From an uncultured Lysobacteraceae bacterium (GTDB taxonomy: Bacteria; Pseudomonadota; Gammaproteobacteria; Xanthomonadales; Xanthomonadaceae): a stretch of DNA of 9,166 nt. Position 1 is the first letter of the stretch. Each line of letters begins with the position of its first letter. The notes beneath the pieces were generated by a model. The model did no database searches. It saw only the letters and a program-made list of their open reading frames with translations, and was not told the DNA's origin. The translations under genes and the position numbers were made by a program. The stretch covers positions 1 to 9,166 of the forward strand of contig CAMPJU010000041.1 of assembly GCA_946886995.1 (NCBI GenBank). Direction: 5' to 3'. Below, one piece after another: positions 1 through 7,788 of this stretch.

Positions 1-926
1 AGCTGCAGCGTTCCACCGACCACGGCGCCAGCTGGCGCGAATGCGCGGTGCCGGCATACCCGGAAGGGGCGATGGCGAACGTCGGCGACGGCAAACCCTC
101 ACAGCCCGCCGCCTTGAAGCTCATCTGGGCGCTGGCGCCGGGCGGCCTCCACGAGGCGGGGCGCCTGTGGGCCGGCACGATTCCCGGCGGGCTGTTCCGG
201 TCCGACGACCAGGGCGGCAGCTGGCACCTGGTGCAATCGCTCTGGGAGCACGTCGAACGCGGCGACTGGTTCGGTGGCGGCTACGACTGGCCGGGCATCC
301 ATTCGGTCTGCGTCGACCCGCGCGATCCGCGTTGCGTGCGCATCGCGGTGTCGACCGGCGGCGTGTGGCGCAGCGACGACGCCGGCGGGACGTGGCGCCA
401 GACCGCCGACGGCATGCGTGCCGAGTACATGCCGCCCGACCGCGCGCACGAGCCGGGCGTGCAGGACGTGCACCGCATGGTGCAGTGCCGCGACCAGCCG
501 CGCGCGTTCTGGGTGCAGCACCACAACGGCATTTTCCGCAGCACCGCGGACGGTGGCGACTGGCAGGAGATCGCCGAGGCCGGTCCGGCGGTGTTCGGGT
601 TCGCGGTCGCGGTCCACCCCACCCACCCCGATACGGCCTGGTTCGTGCCGGCGACCAAGGACGAGAAGCGCTATCCCGTCGGCGCCGAACTCGTGGTCAC
701 CCGCACGCGCGACGGCGGACGCAGCTTCGACGTGCTGCGCAAAGGCCTGCCGGATGGACCCGCGTATGACCTGGTGTACCGCCATTCGCTGGCGATCGAC
801 GCGAGCGGCGACCGGCTCGCGTTCGGCTCGACGACGGGCGGGCTGTGGACCAGCGACGACCAGGGCGACCACTGGCGCCAGTTGCCCGCGCGGCTGCCGC
901 CGGTGCTGGCGGTGACGTTCGCTTGA
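1..926 (+). CDS. BNR/sialidase-like repeat protein, 5' end missing
   Basis: The reading frame is open from the left edge (first full codon at 3) to TGA at 924-926, giving 307 visible residues. The true start lies outside the window; the GTG at 48 is only an internal codon, because a BNR motif (STDHGASW, visible residues 4-11) precedes it. Further Asp-box motifs of the S-x-D-x-G-x-x-W type follow at about residues 67-74 (SDDQGGSW), 124-131 (SDDAGGTW), 180-187 (STADGGDW), 235-242 (TRDGGRSF, degenerate) and 284-291 (SDDQGDHW). Regularly spaced Asp-boxes indicate a beta-propeller as in sialidases, sortilin/VPS10 proteins and YCF48-like proteins. Annotation pipelines often call such proteins exo-alpha-sialidase or WD40/YVTN/BNR-like. 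I see no sialidase arginine triad, so enzymatic activity is not supported. Most of the protein appears present, since the family is usually somewhat longer than 300 residues. Substrate and location are unknown. Confidence 0.85.
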   Translation, partial: LQRSTDHGASWRECAVPAYPEGAMANVGDGKPSQPAALKLIWALAPGGLHEAGRLWAGTIPGGLFRSDDQGGSWHLVQSLWEHVERGDWFGGGYDWPGIHSVCVDPRDPRCVRIAVSTGGVWRSDDAGGTWRQTADGMRAEYMPPDRAHEPGVQDVHRMVQCRDQPRAFWVQHHNGIFRSTADGGDWQEIAEAGPAVFGFAVAVHPTHPDTAWFVPATKDEKRYPVGAELVVTRTRDGGRSFDVLRKGLPDGPAYDLVYRHSLAIDASGDRLAFGSTTGGLWTSDDQGDHWRQLPARLPPVLAVTFA

Positions 927-942
927 CGCCGCGTTGACGCCG
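923..942 (+). repeat. short direct repeat TTGACGCCG x2
   Basis: The 9-mer TTGACGCCG occurs at 923-931, where it contains the stop codon of the BNR gene, and again at 934-942, 11 bp apart start to start. It lies in the short spacer before the lipoprotein gene. It resembles a -35 hexamer (TTGACG) but lies too far from the -10-like box at 1000 to pair with it. It may be chance in GC-rich DNA. Confidence 0.3.
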
Positions 943-999
943 GGCACCACCGGCCGGGGCGATTCATCCGACGTTGTGCCGCGCGCGAGTGTCCGACCC

Positions 1000-1005
1000 T
1001 AGACT
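1000..1005 (+). promoter_or_regulatory. putative -10 box (TAGACT) for the lipoprotein gene
   Basis: TAGACT matches TATAAT at 4 of 6 positions, including the conserved TA and final T, and is one of the few AT-rich patches in the spacer. It would place the transcript start near 1012, giving a leader of about 26 nt that contains AGGA at 1024-1027, 10 nt before the ATG at 1038. No convincing -35 is seen; TTGTGC at 974-979 is a weak candidate with a long 20-nt spacer. The same hexamer lies upstream of the MEDS gene on the other strand. Confidence 0.35.
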
Positions 1006-1037
1006 GGCCGTTGGCCCGACTGCAGGACCACCGCCCG

Positions 1038-2198
1038 ATGCTCCGACGCCGATGGCTGGATGCCGTCCCCCTCCTGTTCCTGGTGCTGGTGGCCTGCGAC
1101 GGCCCGGCGCAACTCGAGAGCGGTGCCCAGTACGGCGGCGCGTTGACCAGCGCCGACCACGACCCAGCCGCGGTACAGGTGGTGCAGGACGATGCCGGCG
1201 GCGCCGAGGCGGGTGATGCGGCGCTGGGTCCCGCCGGGCCCGACGGCGACCAGCCGCTGGGCGCGGCGCGGTTGCCTGCCGCCGACGCACCTGGGCCGGA
1301 CTGGACGGAGGCGGTGGAACTCGCGTCCGGCGAGGCCAGCATCACCTGCGAGCAGGATTACGCCGATGCGGGCGACGGCGCCGCATTGCCGTCGCTGTCG
1401 CGCGAGGACATCCAGGTCGCGCTGGCGCCGTGCGTCGAACGCGGCGCGATGCGCCTGCGCTACGACGGCAAGATCTCCACCGGCTTCACGGCACTGGTCG
1501 AGCGGGTGGTGGCCGTGGCGGACGAACTGGCGATCGGCAATCGCGTGCTGGACATCGATTCCAGCGGCGGCCGCATCGAGGACGCGGTCCGGGCGGGCGA
1601 CGCGATCGCGGAATCGGGGTGGACGCTGTGGGTGCGCGAAGGCGCGGTCTGCCACAGCGCCTGCGTGCTGGTGCTGGCCGCGGCCGACATGCGCATGATC
1701 GCGGGCCACGTCGGCGTGCACCGGATGGTCCGGATCGGATCCGAGGCGACCTCGCGCGCGGAACTGAACCAGGAACTGCAGGCCGTGTACGAGGAGATGA
1801 AGCGCTACCTGCAGCGCAACGGTGCGGCGGTCGCCGTGGCCGACCTGATGATGACGGTGCCCAACCACAGCCTGCGCCTGCTGACCGCGGACGAGATGGA
1901 CTGGTTCGGACTGTCGGGACGCAATGCCGCGGAGGACGACCTGCAGCGCATCGAACTGGCCCGCCGCTGCGGCGACGAATTCGTGCGGCGAAAGGACGCG
2001 TTCTTCCGTGCCTTCGACGCGCGCTGCGCGAACGAGGTGGACGCCGTCGACGCGATGAACGCGTGCGGCCTGGCGCTTCGCGAACGGTTCGGATTCCCGG
2101 ACGATGCGTGTCCGGAGGACGGACCGCTGCTGGAACTGGATGCGATGCCGCAGGTCGCGGCCTCGGCGCCTGACGAGGGGCAGGACGCCGCCCCGTAG
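1038..2198 (+). CDS. Lipoprotein with ClpP/SppA-like serine-hydrolase fold (COG3904-like)
   Basis: Encodes 386 residues from ATG 1038. An in-frame TTG at 1011 would add nine residues before the signal peptide and is less likely, since AGGA at 1024-1027 fits the ATG. The N-terminus is a lipoprotein signal: Arg-rich n-region, hydrophobic core and lipobox LVAC with lipidation at Cys20. Asp21 at +2 would favour inner-membrane retention under the E. coli Lol rule. A low-complexity Ala/Gly/Asp/Pro stretch links to a domain with the ClpP/crotonase-like layout. DSSGG (about 174-178) matches the oxyanion-loop glycines, C-H-S-A-C (205-209) puts candidate nucleophile Ser207 30 residues later, and GVHR holds candidate base His228. 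LTADEMDWFGL (about 282-292) resembles the ClpP segment after its catalytic Asp, but no Asp sits at the matching place. C-terminal cysteines may form disulfides. It is probably a periplasm-facing hydrolase or a degenerate relative; the substrate is unknown. The spacer upstream is 111 bp. Confidence 0.78.
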   Translation: MLRRRWLDAVPLLFLVLVACDGPAQLESGAQYGGALTSADHDPAAVQVVQDDAGGAEAGDAALGPAGPDGDQPLGAARLPAADAPGPDWTEAVELASGEASITCEQDYADAGDGAALPSLSREDIQVALAPCVERGAMRLRYDGKISTGFTALVERVVAVADELAIGNRVLDIDSSGGRIEDAVRAGDAIAESGWTLWVREGAVCHSACVLVLAAADMRMIAGHVGVHRMVRIGSEATSRAELNQELQAVYEEMKRYLQRNGAAVAVADLMMTVPNHSLRLLTADEMDWFGLSGRNAAEDDLQRIELARRCGDEFVRRKDAFFRAFDARCANEVDAVDAMNACGLALRERFGFPDDACPEDGPLLELDAMPQVAASAPDEGQDAAP

Positions 2199-2206
2199 CC
2201 GGGGCG
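2189..2206. terminator. 7-bp perfect hairpin between convergent genes (possible bidirectional terminator)
   Basis: CGCCCCG (2189-2195), loop TAGC (2196-2199) and CGGGGCG (2200-2206) form a perfect inverted repeat. The lipoprotein gene's TAG stop is the first three loop bases, and the MEDS gene's stop (complement of 2207-2209) directly abuts the stem. No T-tract follows on either strand, so it is not a canonical intrinsic terminator. It could still help end transcription or protect 3' ends of the two converging transcripts. Confidence 0.4.
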
Positions 2207-2803
2207 TCAGGCGGCGATCAGCCGCGAGTGCGCCTTGCAGATGTCCGAGAACTCGGTCGCCGTCGCCTCGTCGAACGCGGCCTGCGGATACGCGCAGAAC
2301 AGGGGCAGCGACTCGCGCCTGGAGAACCCTTCCCACATGCGTTCGAGCTGCAGCGTCGGCCCGCGCAGGCCGTCCTCCCAGAGCAGCGCCACCATCTCGC
2401 CGAACGCACGCACGCGGCGGCCGTTGCGGCGCGCGCGCAGCAGCACGTCGCCGAGGACGCGCTGGAACAGTTCCTCGTCGGGCCCGGTGCTGACCATGAA
2501 CTGGCGCAGCGTCGCGCGCGCGTCCATCGGCAGGTACTGGCCCTGCCAGCGGGCCGCGACCAGGTCGAATCCGTCCGCAAGCAGGCGCCGGTCGAGGGCG
2601 GCCAGGTGGGCCGGGGTGGCGATCACCACCGCTGCTTCCCCCGCGCGCAACCCGTCGCTGACGTAGCGATGCAGCAGCGCGAGCAGCGATGCGTCGCTCT
2701 GGTACAGGTGCACGAAGTGCTCGCACGCCGTCATTCCCTCCCAGAATCGGGGGGTTTCGGGGTCGGCGTCACGGGCTCCGAACGCGGCGATCGAGTCAGC
2801 CAT
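2207..2803 (-). CDS. Stand-alone MEDS-domain sensory protein
   Basis: Encodes 198 residues. The whole protein fits a single MEDS domain (methanogen/methylotroph, DcmR sensory domain). Visible elements are the N-terminal H-F-V-H-L-Y-Q (29-35), a helix then G-E-A-A-V-V-I-A-T (55-63), R-A-F-G-E-M-V-A-L-L-W (132-142), L-F-C-A-Y-P (168-173) and I-C-K-A-H-S (188-193) at the extreme C-terminus. In known relatives this degenerate RecA/KaiC-like domain is usually fused to a histidine kinase, PAS or DNA-binding domain. None is present here, and there is no signal peptide or membrane segment, so the protein should be cytoplasmic. It converges with the lipoprotein gene (8-bp gap) and lies 83 bp downstream of the DUF2207 gene on the same strand. 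The ATG at 2803 lacks a Shine-Dalgarno sequence. Met24 (2734) has a purine run almost touching it and is a weaker alternative. The ligand is unknown. Confidence 0.8.
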   Translation of the reverse strand: MADSIAAFGARDADPETPRFWEGMTACEHFVHLYQSDASLLALLHRYVSDGLRAGEAAVVIATPAHLAALDRRLLADGFDLVAARWQGQYLPMDARATLRQFMVSTGPDEELFQRVLGDVLLRARRNGRRVRAFGEMVALLWEDGLRGPTLQLERMWEGFSRRESLPLFCAYPQAAFDEATATEFSDICKAHSRLIAA

Positions 2804-2811
2804 CGCGCGGG

Positions 2812-2817
2812 AGTCTA
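2812..2817 (-). promoter_or_regulatory. putative -10 box (TAGACT) for the MEDS gene
   Basis: The minus strand reads TAGACT here, 8 nt before the ATG at 2803. If it works as a -10 element, transcription would begin at or next to the start codon, giving a leaderless mRNA. The absence of a Shine-Dalgarno sequence agrees with this. No clear -35 is visible. The evidence is one hexamer plus spacing, so this is tentative. Confidence 0.3.
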
Positions 2818-2886
2818 CACACGGTGCGCGGTGCGTGCTTCATGCGGTGCAGACGTGCCTGAAGCGTGGATGAAGACGCGCTGCAT

Positions 2887-4656
2887 TCATCGTCCGCCAC
2901 CGCCGCCGCCGCCTCCGCCGCCGCCGGAGAATCCGCCGCCGCCCGCTCCCGAAGATCCGCCGGGCGGCGTCGAGGCCGATGCGATCCGCGAGTCGAGGGC
3001 CCCGCCGACATCGCTCGCCAGGCGCGAGAGGCTGGTGATGTCGCCACCGTGGTACCAGGCGATGCCGTGCATGGCGGCTGCGGCGGCCTCGGCGCCGGCG
3101 GCCGCCGTGAACTTCGTGGTCCAGGCGTCTTCGACGTCGAGGGCCACGGCATACGGCAGCAGCGCTTCGTAGCGCTTCGCGTCCAGCGGTGGCGCGGCCT
3201 CGCCCGGTCCGGACATGCGCGCGAGCTCCTCGCGCTCGGCCACGCCCAGGTACAGCTTCAGGCCTTCGATCTCGTCCATCAGCCTGCGGCCTTCCGGCGT
3301 CGGTGCCTTGACCAGCAGCGAGAACGCGATGAGGACCAGCAGCATCAATGCGGTGAGAAGACCGATGGCCGGGATGCCGGCGCCACCGCTGACGAAGAAG
3401 GCCAGGACCGAGCCGCCGACCGCGATCGCGGCGGCGATGGCGATGCTGCCGCCGTTGAGCCGGAACATGCCCGGCTGGTAGCGCGAGGCGAACGCCGTCG
3501 AGTGTGCCCGGCGCGCGGCCTGCAGGATCGTCGCCTGCTCGCTGTCGAGTTCGAGCACCGGGCCTTTCTTGAACAGTGCTTCGAGGACGGCGCGCTGGCC
3601 CGGCGGCAGGTCGTCGGTTGGCGCGTCGGTGCGCTCCAGGGTCCAGTCGTCCTGCAGCAGGCTGCGCTTGTCGCGATGGATCCGCAGATGGCCCGCCACG
3701 GCCAGCGCCAGCAGGTCGGCCGAAAAGCCGCGGTGGTCGGCGCCCATGTGCAGCACGTAGCGCAGCCCGCCCGGGGTGTGTCCGGCCGGTGGCTCGTAGC
3801 GGGCGATGACCGGGCCGGCATCGGGGTCGCGCCCGACGCGGTGCCAGCGCCTGGTGCAGAACACGACCAGCGCGACGAATGCGAGCAACGCGACCAGCAC
3901 GCCGAGGTTGTCGCGCAGGAACCACGCGGCCCGCTGCGGGCCGGTGGGCTCCGTGATGATTCCCTTGGGGAACGAGAGCACCACGGTGAAGCCGTGGCGG
4001 GGTGGCAGCACCTGGGTGAGTTCCCAGCGGGCGGTGCCCGGGGCGGGCAGGAAGGCGTTGTAGGCCTGGCCGCGATCGCCGTACGCGCCGGTATAGGCCT
4101 CGGCCGCCAGCCGCGAGGTGGGCACCGGTTCGGGCAACCGCACGACGATCGTCGAGCGCTCGATCGGGAACACCCAGCCATGGCCGATCGCGTTCCAGTA
4201 CAACTCGTCGTGGTCTTCGAAGAAGCCGATCTGCCGGGTGGTGCGGTAGCGCAACGTGAAGGTGTAGGTCGCGGGCACCGGCAGGAAGTCGTCGTTGCCG
4301 GTGTTGATGCGCACGCCGTTGGCGCGGTCCTCGGTGAACCAGGGCGTGGGCTCGCCGTCGCGCAGCACTTCGACCATCTCGAAGCCGGCGACCATCGCGT
4401 TGCCGCGGGCGTCGCGGTACCGGGTCGGGAAGTCGCGGTAGATGCCTCGGCGGACCTGGTCGCCCTCGGCGCGCACGGTGATGTGCTCGCTGACGTCCAG
4501 GCTGCCGTCGGCGTTGACCTGGATGTCGGCGTCGTAGGCGAGGATCCGCTCCTGCGCCGCCACGTCCAGGGGCGCCGCCAGGACGGCGAATGCCAGCAGC
4601 ACCAGGAGTTTCGCCGCGAAGGCTGCGCCTGCAGCGCGGGAAGGCAGGAGCGTCAT
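2887..4656 (-). CDS. DUF2207 (YciQ-like) membrane protein with Gly-rich tail
   Basis: Encodes 589 residues from ATG 4656, which overlaps the lemA stop by 4 bp (ATGA). The frame runs open further upstream to 5115, but that part is the shadow of lemA. Residues 1-35 form a signal peptide ending near DVAAQ. The extracytoplasmic DUF2207 domain (about 38-230) starts with ILAYDADIQV, then DGSLDVSEHI and GIYRDFPTRY. A membrane segment follows at about 249-268, then a soluble region (about 280-400) with YEPPAGHTPGGLRY. Two more membrane segments at about 404-422 and 428-449 lead to a C-terminal part with EIEGLKLYL and RYEALLPYAVAL...AW. The protein ends in a Gly/Ser tail with 11 consecutive Gly (578-588). 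This order is typical of the family, named after E. coli YciQ. DUF2207 and TPM-domain proteins are commonly next to lemA, but the biochemical role is unknown. There is no good Shine-Dalgarno before the ATG, so translation probably depends on coupling to lemA. Confidence 0.9.
   Translation of the reverse strand: MTLLPSRAAGAAFAAKLLVLLAFAVLAAPLDVAAQERILAYDADIQVNADGSLDVSEHITVRAEGDQVRRGIYRDFPTRYRDARGNAMVAGFEMVEVLRDGEPTPWFTEDRANGVRINTGNDDFLPVPATYTFTLRYRTTRQIGFFEDHDELYWNAIGHGWVFPIERSTIVVRLPEPVPTSRLAAEAYTGAYGDRGQAYNAFLPAPGTARWELTQVLPPRHGFTVVLSFPKGIITEPTGPQRAAWFLRDNLGVLVALLAFVALVVFCTRRWHRVGRDPDAGPVIARYEPPAGHTPGGLRYVLHMGADHRGFSADLLALAVAGHLRIHRDKRSLLQDDWTLERTDAPTDDLPPGQRAVLEALFKKGPVLELDSEQATILQAARRAHSTAFASRYQPGMFRLNGGSIAIAAAIAVGGSVLAFFVSGGAGIPAIGLLTALMLLVLIAFSLLVKAPTPEGRRLMDEIEGLKLYLGVAEREELARMSGPGEAAPPLDAKRYEALLPYAVALDVEDAWTTKFTAAAGAEAAAAAMHGIAWYHGGDITSLSRLASDVGGALDSRIASASTPPGGSSGAGGGGFSGGGGGGGGGGGR
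2893..2925 (-). repeat. Gly-codon triplet tract (11 consecutive Gly codons)
   Basis: On the + strand this is a run of GCC triplets interrupted by TCC and ACC. It encodes Gly578-588 at the end of the DUF2207 protein, in frame to the stop at 2889-2887. Triplet slippage would alter tail length without a frameshift. Flexible Gly-rich tails are common in this family and in TPM-domain proteins. Confidence 0.7.
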
Positions 4657-5201
4657 GGCAGCGACACCCGCACGGGGCCGCGATCGTCCGCGCCTGCCTG
4701 GAAGAACTCCGCCGGACCGAAGCCGGTCGCGCGCGCCACCCGCACGTCCGGGACCCGTTCGATCGCGGTGTTGTAGTCGCGCACGGCGCCATTGTAGAAC
4801 CGCCGGGCGAACTGCAGATGCTCCTCGACCTCCACCAGGTCGCGCTGCAGCTGCAGGAAGTTGTCGCTGGCCTTGAGGTCCGGGTACGCCTCCACGACGG
4901 CGACCAGCCGCCCCAGCGCCTGCTCGAGCTCGGCTTCGACGGCACCCAGTTCCTCCGGATGGCGCATCGCCAGCGCTTTCGCGCGCAGCGCCGTCACCGC
5001 GTCGAGGGTCGCGCGTTCGTGGGTCGCGTAGGCGCCGACCGTCGACACCAGCTGCGGCACCAGGTCGTGCCGGCGCTGCAGCTGCACGTCGATGTCCGCC
5101 CACGCGGTGCGCCACTGGTTGCGCAGGCGCACCAGCCGGTTGTACGCGAACACCGCCCAGGCGAGCAGGGCGAGGACGAGCAGCAGGACGACGAATTTCA
5201 T
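4653..5201 (-). CDS. lemA: LemA family protein
   Basis: Encodes 182 residues, the normal LemA length. Residues 3-20 form one N-terminal membrane anchor, followed by YNRLVRLRNQW (20-30), WADIDVQLQRRHDLVPQL (34-51) and ETYPxLKA-type AYPDLKA (105-111). The paired helix signature with YN at 136-137 and 143-144 comes next. The rest is predicted to be a long alpha-helical bundle exposed outside the inner membrane. ATG 5201 overlaps the S4 gene's stop by 4 bp (ATGA), and GGGGAAGG lies just upstream inside the S4 gene. Its own stop overlaps the DUF2207 start in the same way. LemA is widespread and often sits beside TPM/DUF2207 genes or htpX; its molecular function remains unsettled. Family identity is secure, and a function in envelope homeostasis is inference. 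Confidence 0.95.
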   Translation of the reverse strand: MKFVVLLLVLALLAWAVFAYNRLVRLRNQWRTAWADIDVQLQRRHDLVPQLVSTVGAYATHERATLDAVTALRAKALAMRHPEELGAVEAELEQALGRLVAVVEAYPDLKASDNFLQLQRDLVEVEEHLQFARRFYNGAVRDYNTAIERVPDVRVARATGFGPAEFFQAGADDRGPVRVSLP

Positions 5202-5452
5202 GGACCTTCCCCGTTCTCTTCGGTGTCGCCGGACGCGATCACCCGGATCGCGGCGTCGTCCACGGCCACCACCTGGCCGGCGCGGATCTTCGCGGTCTTG
5301 CGCAGCTCGACCACCCCGTCCACCGACACGGCGCCGCTCGCGACCACCTGCTTGCCGGCACCGCCGCTGTCCACCAGGCCGGCCAGCTTGAGCAGCTGGT
5401 TGAGTTCCACGAAGTCGCGGCCCGGGTCCAGGCTGAAGTCGATGCGTTGCAT
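5198..5452 (-). CDS. ybcJ: YbcJ-like S4-domain RNA-binding protein
   Basis: Encodes 84 residues from ATG 5452, slightly longer than E. coli YbcJ (about 70). The S4 fold spans about residues 14-72: FVELNQLLKLAGLVDSGG, then ASGAVSVDG with VELRKTAKIRAGQ, the usual pattern of helix pair, loop and basic strand. This matches YbcJ-type ribosome-associated S4 proteins (VELCDLLKLEG..., VKVDG..ETRKRCKI.AGQ in E. coli). The acidic tail DTEENGEGP encodes the lemA ribosome-binding site, so part of it is fixed by that overlap. An upstream in-frame codon at 5506 would add 18 residues unlike the family and is not preferred. It is the first gene of an apparent operon with lemA and the DUF2207 gene, divergent from the helicase. 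It probably binds structured RNA or ribosomes; the exact target is unknown. Confidence 0.85.
   Translation of the reverse strand: MQRIDFSLDPGRDFVELNQLLKLAGLVDSGGAGKQVVASGAVSVDGVVELRKTAKIRAGQVVAVDDAAIRVIASGDTEENGEGP
5205..5212 (-). promoter_or_regulatory. lemA ribosome-binding site inside the S4 gene
   Basis: The minus strand reads GGGGAAGG, 3 nt before the lemA ATG (5201) and within the last codons of the S4 gene. Together with the ATGA overlap it supports 5201 as the lemA start and suggests translational coupling. Confidence 0.6.
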
Positions 5453-5573
5453 GCCGCTACTCTGCGTCGAACCGCGGGATCGCGTCCACCGGGCTGCGTC
5501 CAGCATGGCCGATCACGGGCGTTTTGCAGGCGCGGGGCGCACAATGGGCGGCCCCCAACGGCCCGGAAGCCCC
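5453..5573. other. divergent intergenic spacer (S4 operon / helicase)
   Basis: These 121 bp separate the two divergent start codons and must hold both promoters unless one lies inside a gene. I could not find a convincing sigma-70 pair for either direction. The only AT-richer patches are GTTTTGCA near 5521-5528 and ACAATG near 5541-5546. There is no obvious long cold-shock-type leader. Confidence 0.5.
5565..5569 (+). promoter_or_regulatory. ribosome-binding site of the helicase
   Basis: GGAAG lies 4 nt before ATG 5574. The other in-frame ATG at 5544 has no comparable purine run, so this site decides the start in favour of 5574. Confidence 0.55.
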
Positions 5574-7346
<1,773 letters not shown>

Positions 7347-7370
7347 AGCGGTGCCGCGGCGTGGCGTTCG

Positions 7371-7766
7371 TCAGCGCTGGTTGACGGACCAGCGGCCCGG
7401 ACCGAGGAACACCAGTGCGATCGCGGTGAACAGGAACATGCCCTGCAGTTCCAGCGCCCAGCCGCCCTGTTCCGTGAGCGTCGCGAGTTCGCCCATGTGC
7501 GCCAGGCCGATGGCGAACAGCATGTTGATGGCGACCAGGGCGGCGCCGATGCGCGCATGGAAGCCGAGGATCAGCATCAGCGGGCCGAGCACCTCGCCGA
7601 CCAGCGCGCCGTAGCCGAGCACGCCGGGCAGCCCCGCGCCTTCGACCATGCCGACGATGCCGCCGATGCCGCCGGTCAGCTTCGCGATGCCGTGGAGCAG
7701 CACGAGGATGCCGAGGGACAGGCGGAGGACGAGCTTGCCCAGGTCCTGTTGCATGGCTGGATTCAT
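7371..7766 (-). CDS. DoxX family membrane protein
   Basis: Encodes 131 residues from ATG 7766. A GTG directly before it at 7769 is an equally placed alternative, since AGGAG at 7775-7779 is 8 nt from the ATG and 5 nt from the GTG. Four hydrophobic segments are visible at about 12-30, 52-69, 72-90 and 104-122. They carry family-like sequences: RLSLGILVLLHGIAKL with a Gly-rich loop after it, GEVLGPLMLILGFHARIGA, and MFLFTAIALVFLGPGRWSV near the C-terminus. This is the length and layout of DoxX/COG2259 proteins, small inner-membrane proteins linked in some species to redox or thiol stress but mostly uncharacterised. It lies 19-22 bp behind gspB on the same strand, so co-transcription is likely. 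It converges with the helicase gene. Fold family is confident; function is not. Confidence 0.9.
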   Translation of the reverse strand: MNPAMQQDLGKLVLRLSLGILVLLHGIAKLTGGIGGIVGMVEGAGLPGVLGYGALVGEVLGPLMLILGFHARIGAALVAINMLFAIGLAHMGELATLTEQGGWALELQGMFLFTAIALVFLGPGRWSVNQR

Positions 7767-7774
7767 CACGGGGT

Positions 7775-7779
7775 CTCCT
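7775..7779 (-). promoter_or_regulatory. ribosome-binding site of the DoxX gene
   Basis: The minus strand reads AGGAG, 8 nt from ATG 7766 and 5 nt from GTG 7769. It supports a start here but does not separate the two codons. Confidence 0.6.
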
Positions 7780-7788
7780 GGTCGGTGG

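Noticed and set aside
1..926. Catalytic sialidase
   Set aside because: Asp-boxes mark the propeller fold only; no sialidase catalytic Arg/Asp/Tyr/Glu set was recognised.
939..954. GCCGG...CCGGC inverted repeat after the BNR gene as a terminator
   Set aside because: The stem has only 5 bp and there is no T-tract; such repeats are expected by chance at this GC content.
999..2726. Long open frame of 575 codons on the minus strand across the lipoprotein and MEDS genes
   Set aside because: Arg/Ala/His/Gln-rich sequence with no domain; it is antisense to two well-supported genes and open only because of the high GC content.
2228..4776. Plus-strand open frames across the MEDS and DUF2207 genes, including one with a poly-Pro run
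   Set aside because: The poly-Pro is the antisense of the poly-Gly tail. There is no ribosome-binding site or domain, and the minus-strand genes are convincing.
4657..5115. N-terminal extension of the DUF2207 protein by 153 codons
   Set aside because: The region is lemA in another frame, and a clean signal peptide starts at 4656 with an ATGA overlap.
4590..5573. N-terminal extension of the helicase by over 300 codons
   Set aside because: The extension is antisense to lemA and the S4 gene and has no recognisable domain. A ribosome-binding site and the family N-terminus (FSDLGL) support 5574.
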